Source: an uncultured Ruegeria sp.
GTDB taxonomy: Bacteria > Pseudomonadota > Alphaproteobacteria > Rhodobacterales > Rhodobacteraceae
Direction of reading: 5' to 3'
Assembly: GCF_947497005.1 (NCBI RefSeq)
Contig: NZ_CANMFF010000006.1
Coordinates: 1-64,000, forward strand
Length of the DNA: 64,000 nucleotides
Shown: piece by piece, positions 25,559-36,283 of the stretch
How positions within the stretch are numbered: position 1 is the stretch's first letter
Layout: each line of letters starts with the position of its first letter
Made by a program: the position numbers and the translations under genes
Notes under the pieces: generated by a model
Told to the model about the DNA's origin: nothing
Database searches by the model: none
The model's input: only the letters and a program-made list of their open reading frames with translations

Positions 25559-26251
25559 TCATTTCGAGCTGTTGTTCAGGAAATCGCGGATGTCGTCACC
25601 AGTGGCGGCTGCGTGTTCCTGCAGAACCTCACCTTCAATGGCCTCGCTTACCTTCTGGTACTCTTCCAGATAATTGGGCGGCAGACTGTGCGCGATGCCC
25701 TGATGGCAATCAATGCATGTCATACCACTATCGATGGCGCGCTGATGTTCCGACGCGGCGCGGGTCTCCTGAACGGTGAAATCCATATAGTCAAAGTTGT
25801 GACAGTTGCGGCACTCCCGACTGTCGGACGCTTTCATTTTCTTCCACACAGCAGAAGCCATCGCCAGACGGTGATCCTCGTATTTCTCAGGTGTGCTGAT
25901 GGTTCCGGCAAGCTCGTGATAGACATCTTTCACGGCCATGATTTTGGCCTTGATCTTATGATTCCACTCGTCCGGAACGTGGCAATCGGAACAGATTGCG
26001 CGCGAGCCCGAACGGTTGTTGTAGTGGATCGTCTCACGATATTCGCCCAGGTTCGTTTCCATCGTGTGGCACGACACGCAAAACTCTTCAGTGTTGGTCA
26101 GTTCCAGGGTCCAGTGAAATCCACCCCAGAACAGGATACCGGCGAGAAAGCCGGCGAGGATCAGAAAGCCCGAACTGAACATCACTGCCGGTGTCCAGAT
26201 CGCGTTCCAGAGACGACCAAGCAAGCCGCGTTTTTCAGGGGAGTCTGCCAT
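25559..26251 (-). CDS. napC: Membrane-anchored tetrahaem cytochrome c NapC
   Basis: A 230-residue NapC/NirT-family quinol dehydrogenase. One N-terminal membrane anchor (about residues 20-45) is followed by four CXXCH haem sites: CVSCH (58), CSDCH, CRNCH and CIDCH. It passes electrons from quinol to periplasmic NapAB. It follows napB closely, as in other nap operons. A related but larger protein with the same N-terminal plan occurs beside nirS at 48821-50605. Confidence 0.96.
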   Translation of the reverse strand: MADSPEKRGLLGRLWNAIWTPAVMFSSGFLILAGFLAGILFWGGFHWTLELTNTEEFCVSCHTMETNLGEYRETIHYNNRSGSRAICSDCHVPDEWNHKIKAKIMAVKDVYHELAGTISTPEKYEDHRLAMASAVWKKMKASDSRECRNCHNFDYMDFTVQETRAASEHQRAIDSGMTCIDCHQGIAHSLPPNYLEEYQKVSEAIEGEVLQEHAAATGDDIRDFLNNSSK

Positions 26252-26280
26252 ATGGGTGCTCCTTTCAATCTTGCGTTGGA

Positions 26281-26718
26281 TCAGTTGCCGGCGGAGGGTT
26301 GGAACACGTTGTCAACCAGCGGCGGCGCGTCAGCCTGCGGAACGTGGCACTGGTTGCAGAAATACCGGGTTCCGGCAATTTGATCCAACTCGTTGCCATC
26401 GCGATCCAGATAGTGGGTCATCGACAGGGTCGGCGCGTTGCGCTCACCCGCCTTTGTCCAGTCATGGCAGGACAGGCATTGGTTGGTGCGAATGTCGATC
26501 TGGTATTGTTCCACAGAATGCGGGATCAACGGCGGCTGTTGGCGATAATTTCGCTGCTGCCGTCCTTCGACGTTGCGGTGGATTTGATCCAGCGGCACAG
26601 GTTCATCAACTTCGGCCCCGCGCAGGGATTCAACCTGAGCGGATTGCGCAAGGGCCCATCCGCTCAGCAACAATACGGGTAGAAGGGCAATTCCGCCTGT
26701 AACGATTGTTCTTTTCAT
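26281..26718 (-). CDS. napB: Dihaem cytochrome c NapB, small subunit of periplasmic nitrate reductase
   Basis: A 145-residue secreted cytochrome with a signal peptide (GGIALLPVLLLSGWALAQSA). Its two haem sites, CLSCHDW and CNQCHVPQADAPPLV, are spaced as in NapB. It relays electrons from NapC to NapA in the periplasm. It lies between napH and napC with short gaps on both sides. Confidence 0.96.
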   Translation of the reverse strand: MKRTIVTGGIALLPVLLLSGWALAQSAQVESLRGAEVDEPVPLDQIHRNVEGRQQRNYRQQPPLIPHSVEQYQIDIRTNQCLSCHDWTKAGERNAPTLSMTHYLDRDGNELDQIAGTRYFCNQCHVPQADAPPLVDNVFQPSAGN

Positions 26719-26730
26719 CTTGGCACTCCC

Positions 26731-27648
26731 CTAGATAGGTCTGGCGGCGCGCGGCTCAGGCGCGGCAACTGGATCGGAAGGTTGGACGACATGGTCGTCG
26801 AACCGGTGAGTAAAGTTAAAAACGTCGACCGCGCAGACATCGATGCAGCGTCCGCAATTGGTGCAGTCGGGTGACAGAATCAGTGGTGTGGTCCCCGGCT
26901 TGCCTTTCAGCGCGGGTGAGATCACTTGATTTTCCGGGCAGACCGCATAGCAATCCATGCAATCGTCACAGGCCGCGCGATTTGTGGCGCTGACTCGCAG
27001 CAGGCTTTTTGACCCGATCAGGCCATAAAACGCTCCAACGGGGCACAGATGTCCGCACCATCCGTGGCGCGAGACGACAACGTCAAAGACGAAGATGGAC
27101 GCGATCATAGCCCAGACAAAGCCCATACCGAAAACAAGCCCGCGATGCAGCATGGTGATCGGGTTGATCAGTTCCCACGCGATCACGCCGCTCAGCCCCG
27201 AAACAAGCAGGATGGCTGCGAGGATCCACAGGCGGGTGCCGCGTTTGGGTTGCCAGCCTTTCGGCAGGTCCAGCTTGCGGTGCACCCAGTTGGCCGCATC
27301 CGTCACCGGATTGATGGGACAAACCCAGGAACAATAGACCCGACCGCCAATCAGCGCATAGGTCACCAGAACGATTAGTCCGCCGATCAGCGCCGTCATC
27401 TCGGGCCAATGACCCGCGACGAAGCTTTGTAACAGGATGAACGGATCGGTTAAAGGCAACACACCCAGCGTCAGTGACCCGGCCAGAGTGCCTTCAACAA
27501 TCCAGATGCCGAACCACGGGCCCAGTAGAAACAGAGCCAGAAAGAACACCTGACTTGCGCGGCGCATCAGCAGATAACGATGCGCGCCAACCCAGCCTTT
27601 ACTGTCAACGGCCTCCTGGCCTATGGGCATGTGTGTGCGGGCGCTCAT
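26731..27648 (-). CDS. napH: Quinol dehydrogenase membrane component NapH
   Basis: A 305-residue polytopic ferredoxin-type protein. It has four to five hydrophobic segments, two cytoplasmic CX3CP motifs (CSWVCPINP and [11 protein letters not shown]) and two C-terminal [4Fe-4S] motifs ([12 protein letters not shown] and [14 protein letters not shown]). With NapG it moves electrons from quinol to NapC. Its start overlaps the napG stop as ATGA, showing translational coupling. Confidence 0.95.
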   Translation of the reverse strand: MSARTHMPIGQEAVDSKGWVGAHRYLLMRRASQVFFLALFLLGPWFGIWIVEGTLAGSLTLGVLPLTDPFILLQSFVAGHWPEMTALIGGLIVLVTYALIGGRVYCSWVCPINPVTDAANWVHRKLDLPKGWQPKRGTRLWILAAILLVSGLSGVIAWELINPITMLHRGLVFGMGFVWAMIASIFVFDVVVSRHGWCGHLCPVGAFYGLIGSKSLLRVSATNRAACDDCMDCYAVCPENQVISPALKGKPGTTPLILSPDCTNCGRCIDVCAVDVFNFTHRFDDHVVQPSDPVAAPEPRAARPI

Positions 27649-28463
27649 TGTCCGGCCCCCGGCAGATCATATCCCGGGGCAAAGCCACCGGGAGTGACAA
27701 GATTGTCGGTACCCGGTCCGGGCAAACGATCGGGCAGATCGATGATCCCCTCGACCACCGGTGCACCCTTGGCAGCCTTTTCTTCCCAGCCTCTACGGTA
27801 ATGCTCTGCCGAACTGCCACGCGCCAGCCGGGTAGGCAAAACCTTGATGGCGGCCTCGGGTAGAACACAGCTTTTTTCACACATGCCACAACCGGTACAG
27901 CGGTCGGCATGTACTGTCGGAATGAACAACGCATGATGACCCGACCGGGTGTTATGCGCGGTTTCTAATGTGATCGCCTCGTCAATGACGGGGCAAACGC
28001 GATAACAGACGTCGCAACGCAGGCCGAGGAAATTCAGACAGTTTTCCTGATCGACAAGCACAGCAACGCCCATCTCCGCATCGTCGATATTGTCCAGGCC
28101 AGGGTCCAATGCCCCGGTCGGACATGCGGCGACACACGGAATGTCGTCGCACATTTCGCAGGGAATGTCCCGGGCGGTGAAAAACGGTGTTCCCGTCGCC
28201 ACCCCATCCGAACCAAGCTCGGCCAGTTTCAGGGTATCGTAAGGGCAGTCCCGCACGCACAAACCGCAACGAATGCAGGCCGACAGGAACTCCTTCTCTG
28301 GCAATGCGCCGGGAGGGCGCAAGGCCTCGGCGGGCAGGGCCCGGGCGTCGCGGGCCAGATAGGCCAGCACTGTCCCGGCGACCACGCAGCCGCCTGCCGC
28401 CCGCGCCGAGTCCTGCAGGAACCGGCGCCGCTGCGGTGAGAGGGGTTTATCGGCAAGAGACAT
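27645..28463 (-). CDS. napG: Periplasmic ferredoxin-type protein NapG
   Basis: A 272-residue protein with a twin-arginine signal ([17 protein letters not shown]) followed by four cysteine clusters of [4Fe-4S] type: [43 protein letters not shown] and [12 protein letters not shown]. It is exported folded and works with NapH in quinol oxidation for nitrate reduction. Gene order napA-napG-napH-napB-napC is standard. Confidence 0.95.
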   Translation of the reverse strand: MSLADKPLSPQRRRFLQDSARAAGGCVVAGTVLAYLARDARALPAEALRPPGALPEKEFLSACIRCGLCVRDCPYDTLKLAELGSDGVATGTPFFTARDIPCEMCDDIPCVAACPTGALDPGLDNIDDAEMGVAVLVDQENCLNFLGLRCDVCYRVCPVIDEAITLETAHNTRSGHHALFIPTVHADRCTGCGMCEKSCVLPEAAIKVLPTRLARGSSAEHYRRGWEEKAAKGAPVVEGIIDLPDRLPGPGTDNLVTPGGFAPGYDLPGAGQ

Positions 28464-28491
28464 GGGAAACGACCCGTACGATCTTTGCTGG

Positions 28492-30984
28492 TTACGCGCG
28501 CTCGACCTTGCAGGCGCACTTCTTGAAGTCGGTCTCTTTCGACAGCGGGCAGGTTGCGTCCAGCGTCAGCTTGTTGGTCAGCTGGTGCTCATCGAACCAC
28601 GGCATGAAGACCAAACCGCGTGGCACCTTGTTCCGACCTCGGGTTTCAACCCGGCTGGTGACTTCGCCGCGACGGGTGGACATAACAATCTCTTGTCCTC
28701 GGCGCAAACCGCGATCCTTGGCGTCCTGCGGGTGCATATAAACCACGGCAGCGGGATAGGCGCGGTGCAGCTCTGGTACTCGGCGAGTCATCGAACCTGA
28801 ATGCCAATGCTCGAGCACGCGACCGGTGCACAGCCACAGATCGAATTCCGCATCCGGCTCTTCTGGGGCAGGTTCATATGGCGCGAAGATAATCTTGGCT
28901 TTACCATCTTTGTGGCCATAGAACTCAACACCAGCACCCTCCGATACATAAGGGTCATAGCCTTCTCGGAATCGATAGAGCGTTTCCTTGCCGTCGACGA
29001 CCGGCCAGCGCAGGCCACGGGCCTGATGATAGGTTTCAAACGGCGCCAGATCGTGCGCGTGGCCGCGTCCGAAGTCGGCATATTCCTCGAACAGGCCCTT
29101 CTGCACGTAGTATCCGAAATGCTCGGATTCGTCGTTGTCAAAGCCTTCGGCGGTTTCTGACAGCGGGAATTTATCAATGCTGCCGTTGGTGAACAGAACG
29201 TCATACATGGTCTTGCCACGGTGTTCCGGCATGGTGGCCAGCAACTCTTCGCCCCAGACTTCTTCAACTGTGAAGCGTTTCGAGAATTCCATCACCTGCC
29301 AGACGTCCGATTTCGCCTCGCCTGGGGCTTTCACCTGCTGGCGCCAGAACTGGGTGCGGCGCTCGGCGTTGCCATAGGCGCCTTCCTTTTCGACCCACAT
29401 GGCGGTGGGAAGGATCAGGTCAGCGGAAACGGCGGTTACTGTTGGATAGGGGTCCGAAACAGTGATGAAATTTTCTGGGTTGCGATAACCGGGATACCCT
29501 TCTTCGTTGATGTTCGGCGCGGCCTGCATGTTGTTGGTGCACTGAACCCAATAGGCGTTCAGATCGCCATCCTTCAGCTTGCGGTGCTGCAGCACGGCGT
29601 GGAAGCCGGGCTTGGCCGGAATAGTGCCGGCAGGCACGTTCCAGGCTGTTTCACAAATCTCGCGGTGCTTGTCGTTCATCACCACCATGTCCGCAGGCAG
29701 ACGGTGGGCAAAGGTGCCAACCTCGCGCGCGGTACCACAGGCCGATGGCTGACCGGTCAGCGAGAAGGGCGAATTGCCGGGTTCCGAAATTTTGCCTACC
29801 AGCAGGTGCACGTTGTACATCAGCGAGTTCACCCACGAGCCGCGGGTGTGCTGGTTGAAGCCCATGGTCCACAGGCTCATAACCTTACGGTTGGGATCGG
29901 CATATTGCTGAGCCAGACGTTCCAGCTTGTCAGCCGGAACACCGGACAGTTCGGAAGTGTATTCCAGCGTGTATTCCGAAACGGCCTCGGCATATTCTTC
30001 GAAGCTGATCGGTTCCATCTTGCCCGAGTTCGGGTTTTCAGCCTCTTGTTGCAGTGGGTTGTTGTCCCGCAGACCATAGCCGATGTCGGTTGCAGTTTTG
30101 GTGATGTTGACGTGCTTGTTGACGAACTCTTCGTTCACCGCGCCATTCTGGATGATGTAGTTGGCGATATAGTTCAGGATCGCCAGATCGGTCTGCGGCG
30201 CAAAGACCATGCCATTGTCGGCCAGCTCGAACGAGCGGTGCTCATAGGTTGACAGAACATGCACCTCAGAGCCTGGCTTGGTCAGGCGGGTGTCGGTCAG
30301 GCGCGACCACAGGATGGGGTGCATCTCGGCCATGTTCGACCCCCAAAGCACGAAGGTATCTGCGTGCTCGAAGTCGTCATAGCAGCCCATCGGCTCATCA
30401 ATACCGAAAGAGCGCATAAAGCCAACAACCGCCGAGGCCATGCAGTGCCGCGCGTTGGGGTCGATGTTGTTGGAGCGGAAGCCTGCCTTCATCATCTTGG
30501 CAGCGGCATAGCCTTCCCAGACTGTCCACTGGCCCGAACCGAACATGCCCACACTGGTCGGGCCTTTCTTGGCCAGGGCTTCTTTCCACTTGGCGGCCAT
30601 CACGTCAAAGGCTTCATCCCAGCTGACCGGCTCGAATTCGCCATTCTTGTCGTACTCGCCATTGGTCTTGCGCAGCAGAGGCGTGGTCAGGCGGTCCTTG
30701 CCGTACATGATCTTGGACAGGAAATAGCCTTTGATGCAGTTCAGTCCGCGGTTCACCGGCGCGTCAGGATCGCCCTGCGTGGCCACAACGCGGCCATCTT
30801 TTGTGCCGACCAGAACGGAACAGCCTGTACCGCAGAACCGGCAGGCGGCTTTGTCCCAGCGAATATCAGGCGCAGCGGCCTGAGCGTTGGCCTGACCTGT
30901 GGCCATGGGAATGCCTGCAGCCGAGGCAGTGGCCGCAGCTGCAGACGCTTTAAGGAACGTACGACGGGATTCAGAGATGGTCAT
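28492..30984 (-). CDS. napA: Periplasmic nitrate reductase catalytic subunit NapA
   Basis: An 830-residue molybdoenzyme reducing nitrate to nitrite in the periplasm. A twin-arginine signal ([19 protein letters not shown]) is followed by the [4Fe-4S] site [12 protein letters not shown] and the KGYFLSK segment. The molybdenum cysteine lies in [13 protein letters not shown]. Length and order of bis-MGD segments are typical. It overlaps the napD stop by four bases (ATGA). Confidence 0.98.
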   Translation of the reverse strand: MTISESRRTFLKASAAAATASAAGIPMATGQANAQAAAPDIRWDKAACRFCGTGCSVLVGTKDGRVVATQGDPDAPVNRGLNCIKGYFLSKIMYGKDRLTTPLLRKTNGEYDKNGEFEPVSWDEAFDVMAAKWKEALAKKGPTSVGMFGSGQWTVWEGYAAAKMMKAGFRSNNIDPNARHCMASAVVGFMRSFGIDEPMGCYDDFEHADTFVLWGSNMAEMHPILWSRLTDTRLTKPGSEVHVLSTYEHRSFELADNGMVFAPQTDLAILNYIANYIIQNGAVNEEFVNKHVNITKTATDIGYGLRDNNPLQQEAENPNSGKMEPISFEEYAEAVSEYTLEYTSELSGVPADKLERLAQQYADPNRKVMSLWTMGFNQHTRGSWVNSLMYNVHLLVGKISEPGNSPFSLTGQPSACGTAREVGTFAHRLPADMVVMNDKHREICETAWNVPAGTIPAKPGFHAVLQHRKLKDGDLNAYWVQCTNNMQAAPNINEEGYPGYRNPENFITVSDPYPTVTAVSADLILPTAMWVEKEGAYGNAERRTQFWRQQVKAPGEAKSDVWQVMEFSKRFTVEEVWGEELLATMPEHRGKTMYDVLFTNGSIDKFPLSETAEGFDNDESEHFGYYVQKGLFEEYADFGRGHAHDLAPFETYHQARGLRWPVVDGKETLYRFREGYDPYVSEGAGVEFYGHKDGKAKIIFAPYEPAPEEPDAEFDLWLCTGRVLEHWHSGSMTRRVPELHRAYPAAVVYMHPQDAKDRGLRRGQEIVMSTRRGEVTSRVETRGRNKVPRGLVFMPWFDEHQLTNKLTLDATCPLSKETDFKKCACKVERA

Positions 30985-31274
30985 TGCATGGGCCTCCTGC
31001 TGGACGGTTGGCTTGGAGCGTCAGGGCGCGGAGCTGTCTCCGCGAGATCTTCGAAATGGTGATAAGTCAGCGCCAGAGAGATCACGCCGGGGATCTGGTG
31101 CAGATCCATGATAGTGTCCGAGGCCAGCCGGTCGGCCGTATCCTCGACAACCACCACAAACCGGCCATCTTCGGCTTCGGCATGAAGCTCGACGCCTTGG
31201 GTGCCGGTCATCACCGCGCGTGCGGCGTCGGTGTGATCGGGGGCGATGTGGACTAGACAGCCACAGATATTCAT
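30981..31274 (-). CDS. napD: NapA signal-peptide chaperone NapD
   Basis: A 97-residue protein beginning [13 protein letters not shown] with a predicted ferredoxin-like fold ([27 protein letters not shown]), as in NapD. It binds the NapA twin-arginine leader to prevent premature export. The ATG at 31274 overlaps the napF stop (ATGA) and is preceded by GGAGGTGA, which decides the start over longer in-frame options. Confidence 0.93.
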   Translation of the reverse strand: MNICGCLVHIAPDHTDAARAVMTGTQGVELHAEAEDGRFVVVVEDTADRLASDTIMDLHQIPGVISLALTYHHFEDLAETAPRPDAPSQPSSRRPMQ

Positions 31275-31786
31275 TTGGTCACCTCCGGGTGTTGTGGGGC
31301 GGGGCGGTGCATCGCAATAGCCCCGGCGGGGCAGGCGGCGGAACAACTGCCGCATCCGATGCAGGTTTCAGTTTCAAGCGCCGGTTCAGCGCGTCCGCCC
31401 AGTTGCAGGCGAAAGCGGATGGCATCCTGCTCGCAATTATCCTGACACAGGCGGCAGCTCACCCCGTTCATCGACAGGCAACTTGCGGCGTCGATCTGTG
31501 CGCGCCATGGCCACTCGGCCACACGCTCAGGCAACAATGCGGGGGTTGGGCACACTTCAGCGCAGTCACCACACATTGTGCAGCCACCGGCGGACAGGTC
31601 CAGAACGGGAAAACCGCTGTCGTCGAATGTGATGATGTCTTCTGGGCAGGCTCCGGCGCAATCTTCGCAATGTGTGCACAGATCGCTGAAGCCAGATGCA
31701 ACTGCCCCAGGCGGACGAATCGCATTGCGGTCCTCCCGCAGGATATGCGCGCTTAGAAAAGCGCGTCTGCTCGTCATCTGGCTCAT
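31271..31786 (-). CDS. napF: Ferredoxin-type protein NapF
   Basis: A 171-residue cytoplasmic protein with three or four cysteine clusters: CTHCEDCAGACP, CTMCGDCAEVCP, CLSMNGVSCRLCQDNCE and CIGCGSCSAACP. NapF helps mature or reduce NapA before export. The N-terminus (MTSRRAFLSAH) resembles a twin-arginine motif but lacks a hydrophobic core, as is usual for NapF. It is the first gene of the nap operon, with a candidate FNR/DNR box about 77 bases upstream. Confidence 0.93.
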   Translation of the reverse strand: MSQMTSRRAFLSAHILREDRNAIRPPGAVASGFSDLCTHCEDCAGACPEDIITFDDSGFPVLDLSAGGCTMCGDCAEVCPTPALLPERVAEWPWRAQIDAASCLSMNGVSCRLCQDNCEQDAIRFRLQLGGRAEPALETETCIGCGSCSAACPAGAIAMHRPAPQHPEVTK

Positions 31787-31856
31787 AGCTGTCGACTCGA
31801 ATGTGGATAGATAGGTTCGCGTCCTTACTTCCTAGCGATCTGAAACCGCGCACGAA

Positions 31857-31870
31857 TTGACCTATATCAT
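31857..31870 (-). promoter_or_regulatory. Candidate FNR/DNR box upstream of napF
   Basis: TTGACCTATATCAT fits TTGAC/T-N4-ATCAA/T, the FNR-type palindrome. Its centre is about 77 bases upstream of the napF start in a 131-bp AT-rich gap. Of the six boxes in the window it is the most FNR-like in its right half. Confidence 0.6.
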
Positions 31871-31917
31871 ATTTGTTGCAAATTTATTTTGTTCGTTTCG
31901 AGGATTGCAATCCTGGG

Positions 31918-32814
31918 TCACACGTTCATTTCGACACGGGCTTCGGGAAAACGTCCTGCGATCTCTCCCGCCTTGTCGGCAGATGCCGCACAAAGTGCAG
32001 TGGACAATCCATCCGCAATTGCAGCTTCCGGGGCAGAAACCGAAACCGTTCTGTCACGGGTTGCCGGCCCATCCGGAGTAATGATGTGACCGAAGCCCTG
32101 GCTCAGTTGACTGCCCAGGGAAGACGATGTCGCGACCGCACGATCACGCAATTCAATTCGCTTCAGAACCGTCTGATCCGGTACTGCCAGCCCAACCTTC
32201 CAAGACGAGCCATCGCCCCGAGCGCCCAATGCGGCAACTTCTCCCATATCAACCAGAATGTCGCGCAAACCGAAGCCGCGCAGCAATGCGGCGATCCGAT
32301 CCGTGATCGCGCCCTGCGCGATGCCGTTCAGCGTCAAGGCTGACTGACCGGGAACCGGCAGGCGTACGGTCGAAGCGTTGAAAAACACCTGCTCCCAACC
32401 GATTACCCGGTAAACCTCAATCAAATCCTCAGGACGGGTTCCCGTGGCCAATGCGTGCCACAGGGGCTGAATGCTCGGATCAAATGCACCGTCTGAGGCC
32501 TGATGCAATGCGGAGCACAGGCTCAACACGTTCAACAATTCAGGGGCCGGCGCTGTCAGAACACCGTCGCGATTCAAACGGGTGAGCTGCGACTTAGGGC
32601 GATACAAGCTGAAGATGTCCTCCAGCCTGGAAACCTCTGTCTCCACGGCTCCGATGATGGGGGCGGCTTCAGCGTCCGTAAGCCCAACCAGCCGCAGACT
32701 TGCAGCAGCGCCCAGCGCAGTCCCCTGCCAGCGCGCGTCAGAGGCTGCAGCCGGTGTGGCCGCAGCACAAGCGGCCGAGATGATCAGGAAACGGCGGCGC
32801 GACAGGGCGGTCAT
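31918..32814 (-). CDS. nosX: NosX, ApbE-family FAD:protein FMN transferase
   Basis: A 298-residue exported protein with a twin-arginine-like leader (SRRRFLIISAACAAATPAAA). ApbE-family segments include FSLYRPKSQLTRLNRDG and DGAFDPSIQPLW near residues 90-135, NGIAQGAITDRIAAL, and DMGEVAALG. ApbE proteins attach FMN to threonine of the partner; here the likely target is the SGAT site of NosR. It overlaps the nosL stop by ATGA and ends the nos operon. Confidence 0.93.
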   Translation of the reverse strand: MTALSRRRFLIISAACAAATPAAASDARWQGTALGAAASLRLVGLTDAEAAPIIGAVETEVSRLEDIFSLYRPKSQLTRLNRDGVLTAPAPELLNVLSLCSALHQASDGAFDPSIQPLWHALATGTRPEDLIEVYRVIGWEQVFFNASTVRLPVPGQSALTLNGIAQGAITDRIAALLRGFGLRDILVDMGEVAALGARGDGSSWKVGLAVPDQTVLKRIELRDRAVATSSSLGSQLSQGFGHIITPDGPATRDRTVSVSAPEAAIADGLSTALCAASADKAGEIAGRFPEARVEMNV

Positions 32815-33326
32815 ACGGGGGTCTCCAACATCAGATCAAGATCGATAGGGCCAAGCACTTCGGTATCGGGAATGTCGGGCAAGCGCATTGTGGTCCCGCC
32901 ATAGGTATCAACAAATGCCTGAGCATCGGCTGGATCAGAAAATGGCACCACTTCGCGCGCACCCATGCCGCCAGCCACATCGGCGCCGACCACGAAGGTC
33001 GCGCCATCAGCAGCGATCCAGTTCGAGATACCGGGCTGTCGCCAGCTGGGCGCGACACCCATATCGCTGACATAGACGGCGGTGATATCCGCATCGCGCT
33101 CCGGGCTTTTGAGGTATGCCACCATGTCGCGCACCTGCGCAAAGAACAGCGGTGCGGGATACCCCTCCAGATGGATCTGGCCTTTGGGACCGCCGTGTTC
33201 GGCTATGTTCATCTGGCAGAAAAAGCTCAGCGCGTCCGGGGTCAGATCGATGGGGTCAGGGGCCTCCGCGAACTCTTCTTTACAGGCCGCCAATGCGATC
33301 AATGCGATCAGGGCAAGGCGTTTCAT
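32811..33326 (-). CDS. nosL: Copper chaperone lipoprotein NosL
   Basis: A 171-residue protein with a lipoprotein signal (LALIALIALAACKEE) whose Cys15 should be lipidated. The mature part has the NosL pattern FFCQMNIAEHGGPKGQIHLEG, in which Cys and Met can bind copper, and later GGMGAREVVPFSDPADAQAF. It delivers copper to NosZ in the periplasm. The ATG at 33326 overlaps the nosY stop; upstream in-frame codons belong to nosY in another frame. Confidence 0.93.
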   Translation of the reverse strand: MKRLALIALIALAACKEEFAEAPDPIDLTPDALSFFCQMNIAEHGGPKGQIHLEGYPAPLFFAQVRDMVAYLKSPERDADITAVYVSDMGVAPSWRQPGISNWIAADGATFVVGADVAGGMGAREVVPFSDPADAQAFVDTYGGTTMRLPDIPDTEVLGPIDLDLMLETPV

Positions 33327-34144
33327 GGCTCGACCCTCCGGAAAGCGGCCCGGGCAAGGGCAAAGCCAATTACCGGCCAGATCAGCAGCGATGCAGGCGC
33401 GGCCCAGACCGGCAGCGCCTGCGCAGCCCCGGTCATGCCTGATGCCATCGCGACGCCCTCGGTGGCGGCGATGTTCCACAGACGGAATGCGTCGGCCGGG
33501 TTGGCCACCATCACCCATGGAAAGACGGATTGGGTGAAGGTGCCGCCCTTGTCCATGACGACAGCCCCCAACAGGCCCAGATCATAGAGGACGACAAAAA
33601 CCAGCCAAAGCCCGGCCGACAGACCTGCCGCCGCCGTAGCGCCCCTCGCCAGAGCGGACAGCAGGTATCCCAGCGCCAGAAACACAGCGCCCAACAGAAT
33701 CGAGGTGAGGATGAGGCGGACCAGAGCCATCAAGCTTTCCGGCCCAGCACCACCAAAGAAGGCGGCCACCGCGCCTGCAGTGCCGAAACCGATGGTCATG
33801 GCGAAGGCCAGCGCCGCCAGATGGGCGGTGAACTTGCCCAACAGGATTTCTCCGCGTCCCGCCGGGTAGGACAGCAGCAGCGACAGACTGCCCCGGTCTA
33901 CGTCGCCTGCGATGGCGTCGAAAGCGATCATCAGCGCCAGCAGCGGCGCAAGATAGACCGACAGCGTGGTCATTGATGCAACCGAAACGGTCAACATATC
34001 GACACCGAGCGTACCAGTTGGAGCGCTGCCTGCAAAGGTCAGCGCCAAAGCAAACAGCACCATGATCAAGGTGGCGACCAGCAGCCAGCGGTTGCGGCGC
34101 AGGATCAGCATTTCGGTGCGGGTGATGGCGAGGAAGCGGGTCAT
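33323..34144 (-). CDS. nosY: ABC transporter permease NosY
   Basis: A 273-residue membrane protein with about six hydrophobic segments. It shows the ABC-2-type permease pattern DVDRGSLSLLLSYPAGRGEILLGK near residue 85. With NosF and NosD it forms the complex needed to mature the copper centres of NosZ. It overlaps both neighbours by four bases. Confidence 0.93.
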   Translation of the reverse strand: MTRFLAITRTEMLILRRNRWLLVATLIMVLFALALTFAGSAPTGTLGVDMLTVSVASMTTLSVYLAPLLALMIAFDAIAGDVDRGSLSLLLSYPAGRGEILLGKFTAHLAALAFAMTIGFGTAGAVAAFFGGAGPESLMALVRLILTSILLGAVFLALGYLLSALARGATAAAGLSAGLWLVFVVLYDLGLLGAVVMDKGGTFTQSVFPWVMVANPADAFRLWNIAATEGVAMASGMTGAAQALPVWAAPASLLIWPVIGFALARAAFRRVEP

Positions 34145-35034
34145 TGCAAATCCTCCTGTGCGTAATGGCGATAGAGGTCTTCCAGCTTGGGCGGTGTCAT
34201 TTCAACATCCGCCACGGCATCGCCTAATCCGGCAACCCGGCGCAGGGCCTCCATCTTGTCTTCAGGGGTGCAGAGCAGCTCCACGGATGTCCCGTTGATC
34301 CGGTTGCCACCCAGTTCGGCGGCCAGCTCATCGGGATTGGCGCTGGCGCGCACCTTCAGGCGGATCGGCAGCCCGGCCAGCGCTGACAGGTTGGTCAGCG
34401 TGTCATCGGCAACCATCCGGCCCTTGCGCATGATGGCGATGCGGTCGGTGCGGGCCTCGACCTCGGTCAGGGCGTGGCTGGCGATCAGGACGGCGGTGCC
34501 TTGCCCGGCCAGTTCGTCAATGATGGCATAGAGATCCTGCCGCGAGATCGGGTCCAGGCCCGAGGTTGGCTCGTCCAGTAGCGCCACTTTCGGCTGGCCC
34601 AGCAAAACCTGCGCCAGACCCAGACGTTGCCGCATCCCTTTGGAATAAGCGCCGATCCGGCGGTCCAAAGCATCGCTGAGGCCAACGCGTTCCAACAGGC
34701 CGGGCACATCGGCCTTTGCGCCGGACAACTTGGCGAAAAGGGTCAACTGTTCTCGCCCTGTTAACGCCGGATGAAACGACACCGCCTCGGGCAGATAGGC
34801 CGTTTCGCGCCGCGCCTGTGCGCTGCCGGGGGTTGCGTCGCCGATCCGAATGGCTCCGCCGTGGATCGACGTCAGGCCGAGGATGGTTTTGATCAGGGTC
34901 GACTTGCCCGCGCCGTTATGGCCCAGCAGCGCCACGCGCTGGCCAGGGGCAAGGGACAGGGTGATATCGTCAAGAACGCGGGTTTTCCCTCGGTCCTTGA
35001 GAACATGGTCAATTGACAGGGCCTTATCCGTCAT
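34141..35034 (-). CDS. nosF: ABC transporter ATPase NosF
   Basis: A 297-residue ATPase with Walker A LLGHNGAGKSTLIK near residue 36, the signature YSKGMRQRLGLAQ near residue 134, and Walker B VALLDEPTSGLD. The C-terminal ~80 residues are the extension usual in NosF. It powers the NosDFY complex and overlaps nosD by 11 bases. Confidence 0.95.
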   Translation of the reverse strand: MTDKALSIDHVLKDRGKTRVLDDITLSLAPGQRVALLGHNGAGKSTLIKTILGLTSIHGGAIRIGDATPGSAQARRETAYLPEAVSFHPALTGREQLTLFAKLSGAKADVPGLLERVGLSDALDRRIGAYSKGMRQRLGLAQVLLGQPKVALLDEPTSGLDPISRQDLYAIIDELAGQGTAVLIASHALTEVEARTDRIAIMRKGRMVADDTLTNLSALAGLPIRLKVRASANPDELAAELGGNRINGTSVELLCTPEDKMEALRRVAGLGDAVADVEMTPPKLEDLYRHYAQEDLQ

Positions 35035-36280
35035 GAGGCACCTTTTCCATAGCTGGGGGTTCAGGGGCTTGCATCAGTGGATTGCTGTCCATAACACCGC
35101 CCGGCAACAGCGCCGGGAAGGCCGATTGCGACCAGCGTACCAGCTGCACGGCAGGGGAGCCGAGCAGCAATTTGGCTGCGGGTTGGGTCCACAGCACATG
35201 GTCCATCGAGTCATTGGGGCGATAGGGGGCATCGGCGATGCCGTTGCCATCCACATCATAAGCGGCGAAGTCGGACCAGTAATTGCCGCGCCCGTCTTCA
35301 GACCACTCGACCCATTTGGTCGAGACATATTTCACCTGCGTCCGGTTGCCGATGAAGGCATTGCCGACAATGCGGTTGCGTTCGCTGCCAGCGGTAAAGT
35401 GGATGCCGATGCCGCATCCCTGGAACCAGTTATCGGTGAATTCGTTCTTGTTGGAATTATAGAGGAAGGTGCATTTCTCTTTCGCGCCTTTCACCACATT
35501 CCCGGTGATGGTGCTCTTGTTGGCGTAGTTCAGCATAACGCCATGTTCACGGTCGCCGATCGAGACATTGTTGGCCACCGTCACATTGGTCGTGAACATT
35601 ACCGCATAGCCCAGATCGTTGTCGATCGAGACGTTGTCGCTGACGACCGAGTCGTCGGCATACATGTAATGCACGGCAAATCGCAAATCGCGGAACAGAT
35701 TTCCAGTGAAGGTATTCTTCTTGGACGAGTTCACAAAGATCCCGTCGCGCCCGTAGCGGATGTCGTTACCTTCAACCACCGCACCTGGCGCGTTCCAGAC
35801 ATAGACACCATTGCCGCGCGCGTTCATGTGGCGGTCCTGCCGCCCTTCGATCCGGTTGCGCCGCACGATGCTGTCCTTGGCCCCGTGGATATCGATGCCA
35901 TAGAGGTTGCCCAGCAGCACGTTATCCTCGATCACTGGCGCGGTGGCCGTTTTGGTCAGCTGGATACCGCTGTCGATCCCGTCATGGCTGGAACCTGATC
36001 CGATCACCGTCAACCCGCGCACCGTCACGCCCGGCCCGGTCACGGTGATGACGCTGCCCGCGCTTTGGCCGTCAATCGTGGCCTGTCCCAGCCCGTCGAT
36101 GGTGACGGGCCGGTCCAGTACAAGCGTTTCGGTGTAGACGCCGGGGCTCAGGCGAAGGGTGTCTCCATCCGCCGCCTGCGCCAGTATTTCGGTGATGGCC
36201 CCCGCCCGGTTGGGCACATCCCAGTCCGCCGCCCAAAGGGGCGAGCCGAGCAGGAGCGGTATGAGCAGGGACCAACGCAT
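35024..36280 (-). CDS. nosD: Periplasmic copper-maturation protein NosD
   Basis: A 418-residue exported protein with a cleavable signal (LLIPLLLGSPLWA). Its mature part is a right-handed parallel beta-helix built of short repeats such as NRIEG, GNDIRYG, GNLFRD and DNVSID (CASH/NosD repeats). It binds NosL and NosFY and feeds copper to NosZ. It starts three bases after the nosZ stop. Confidence 0.95.
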   Translation of the reverse strand: MRWSLLIPLLLGSPLWAADWDVPNRAGAITEILAQAADGDTLRLSPGVYTETLVLDRPVTIDGLGQATIDGQSAGSVITVTGPGVTVRGLTVIGSGSSHDGIDSGIQLTKTATAPVIEDNVLLGNLYGIDIHGAKDSIVRRNRIEGRQDRHMNARGNGVYVWNAPGAVVEGNDIRYGRDGIFVNSSKKNTFTGNLFRDLRFAVHYMYADDSVVSDNVSIDNDLGYAVMFTTNVTVANNVSIGDREHGVMLNYANKSTITGNVVKGAKEKCTFLYNSNKNEFTDNWFQGCGIGIHFTAGSERNRIVGNAFIGNRTQVKYVSTKWVEWSEDGRGNYWSDFAAYDVDGNGIADAPYRPNDSMDHVLWTQPAAKLLLGSPAVQLVRWSQSAFPALLPGGVMDSNPLMQAPEPPAMEKVPHDG

Positions 36281-36283
36281 GGG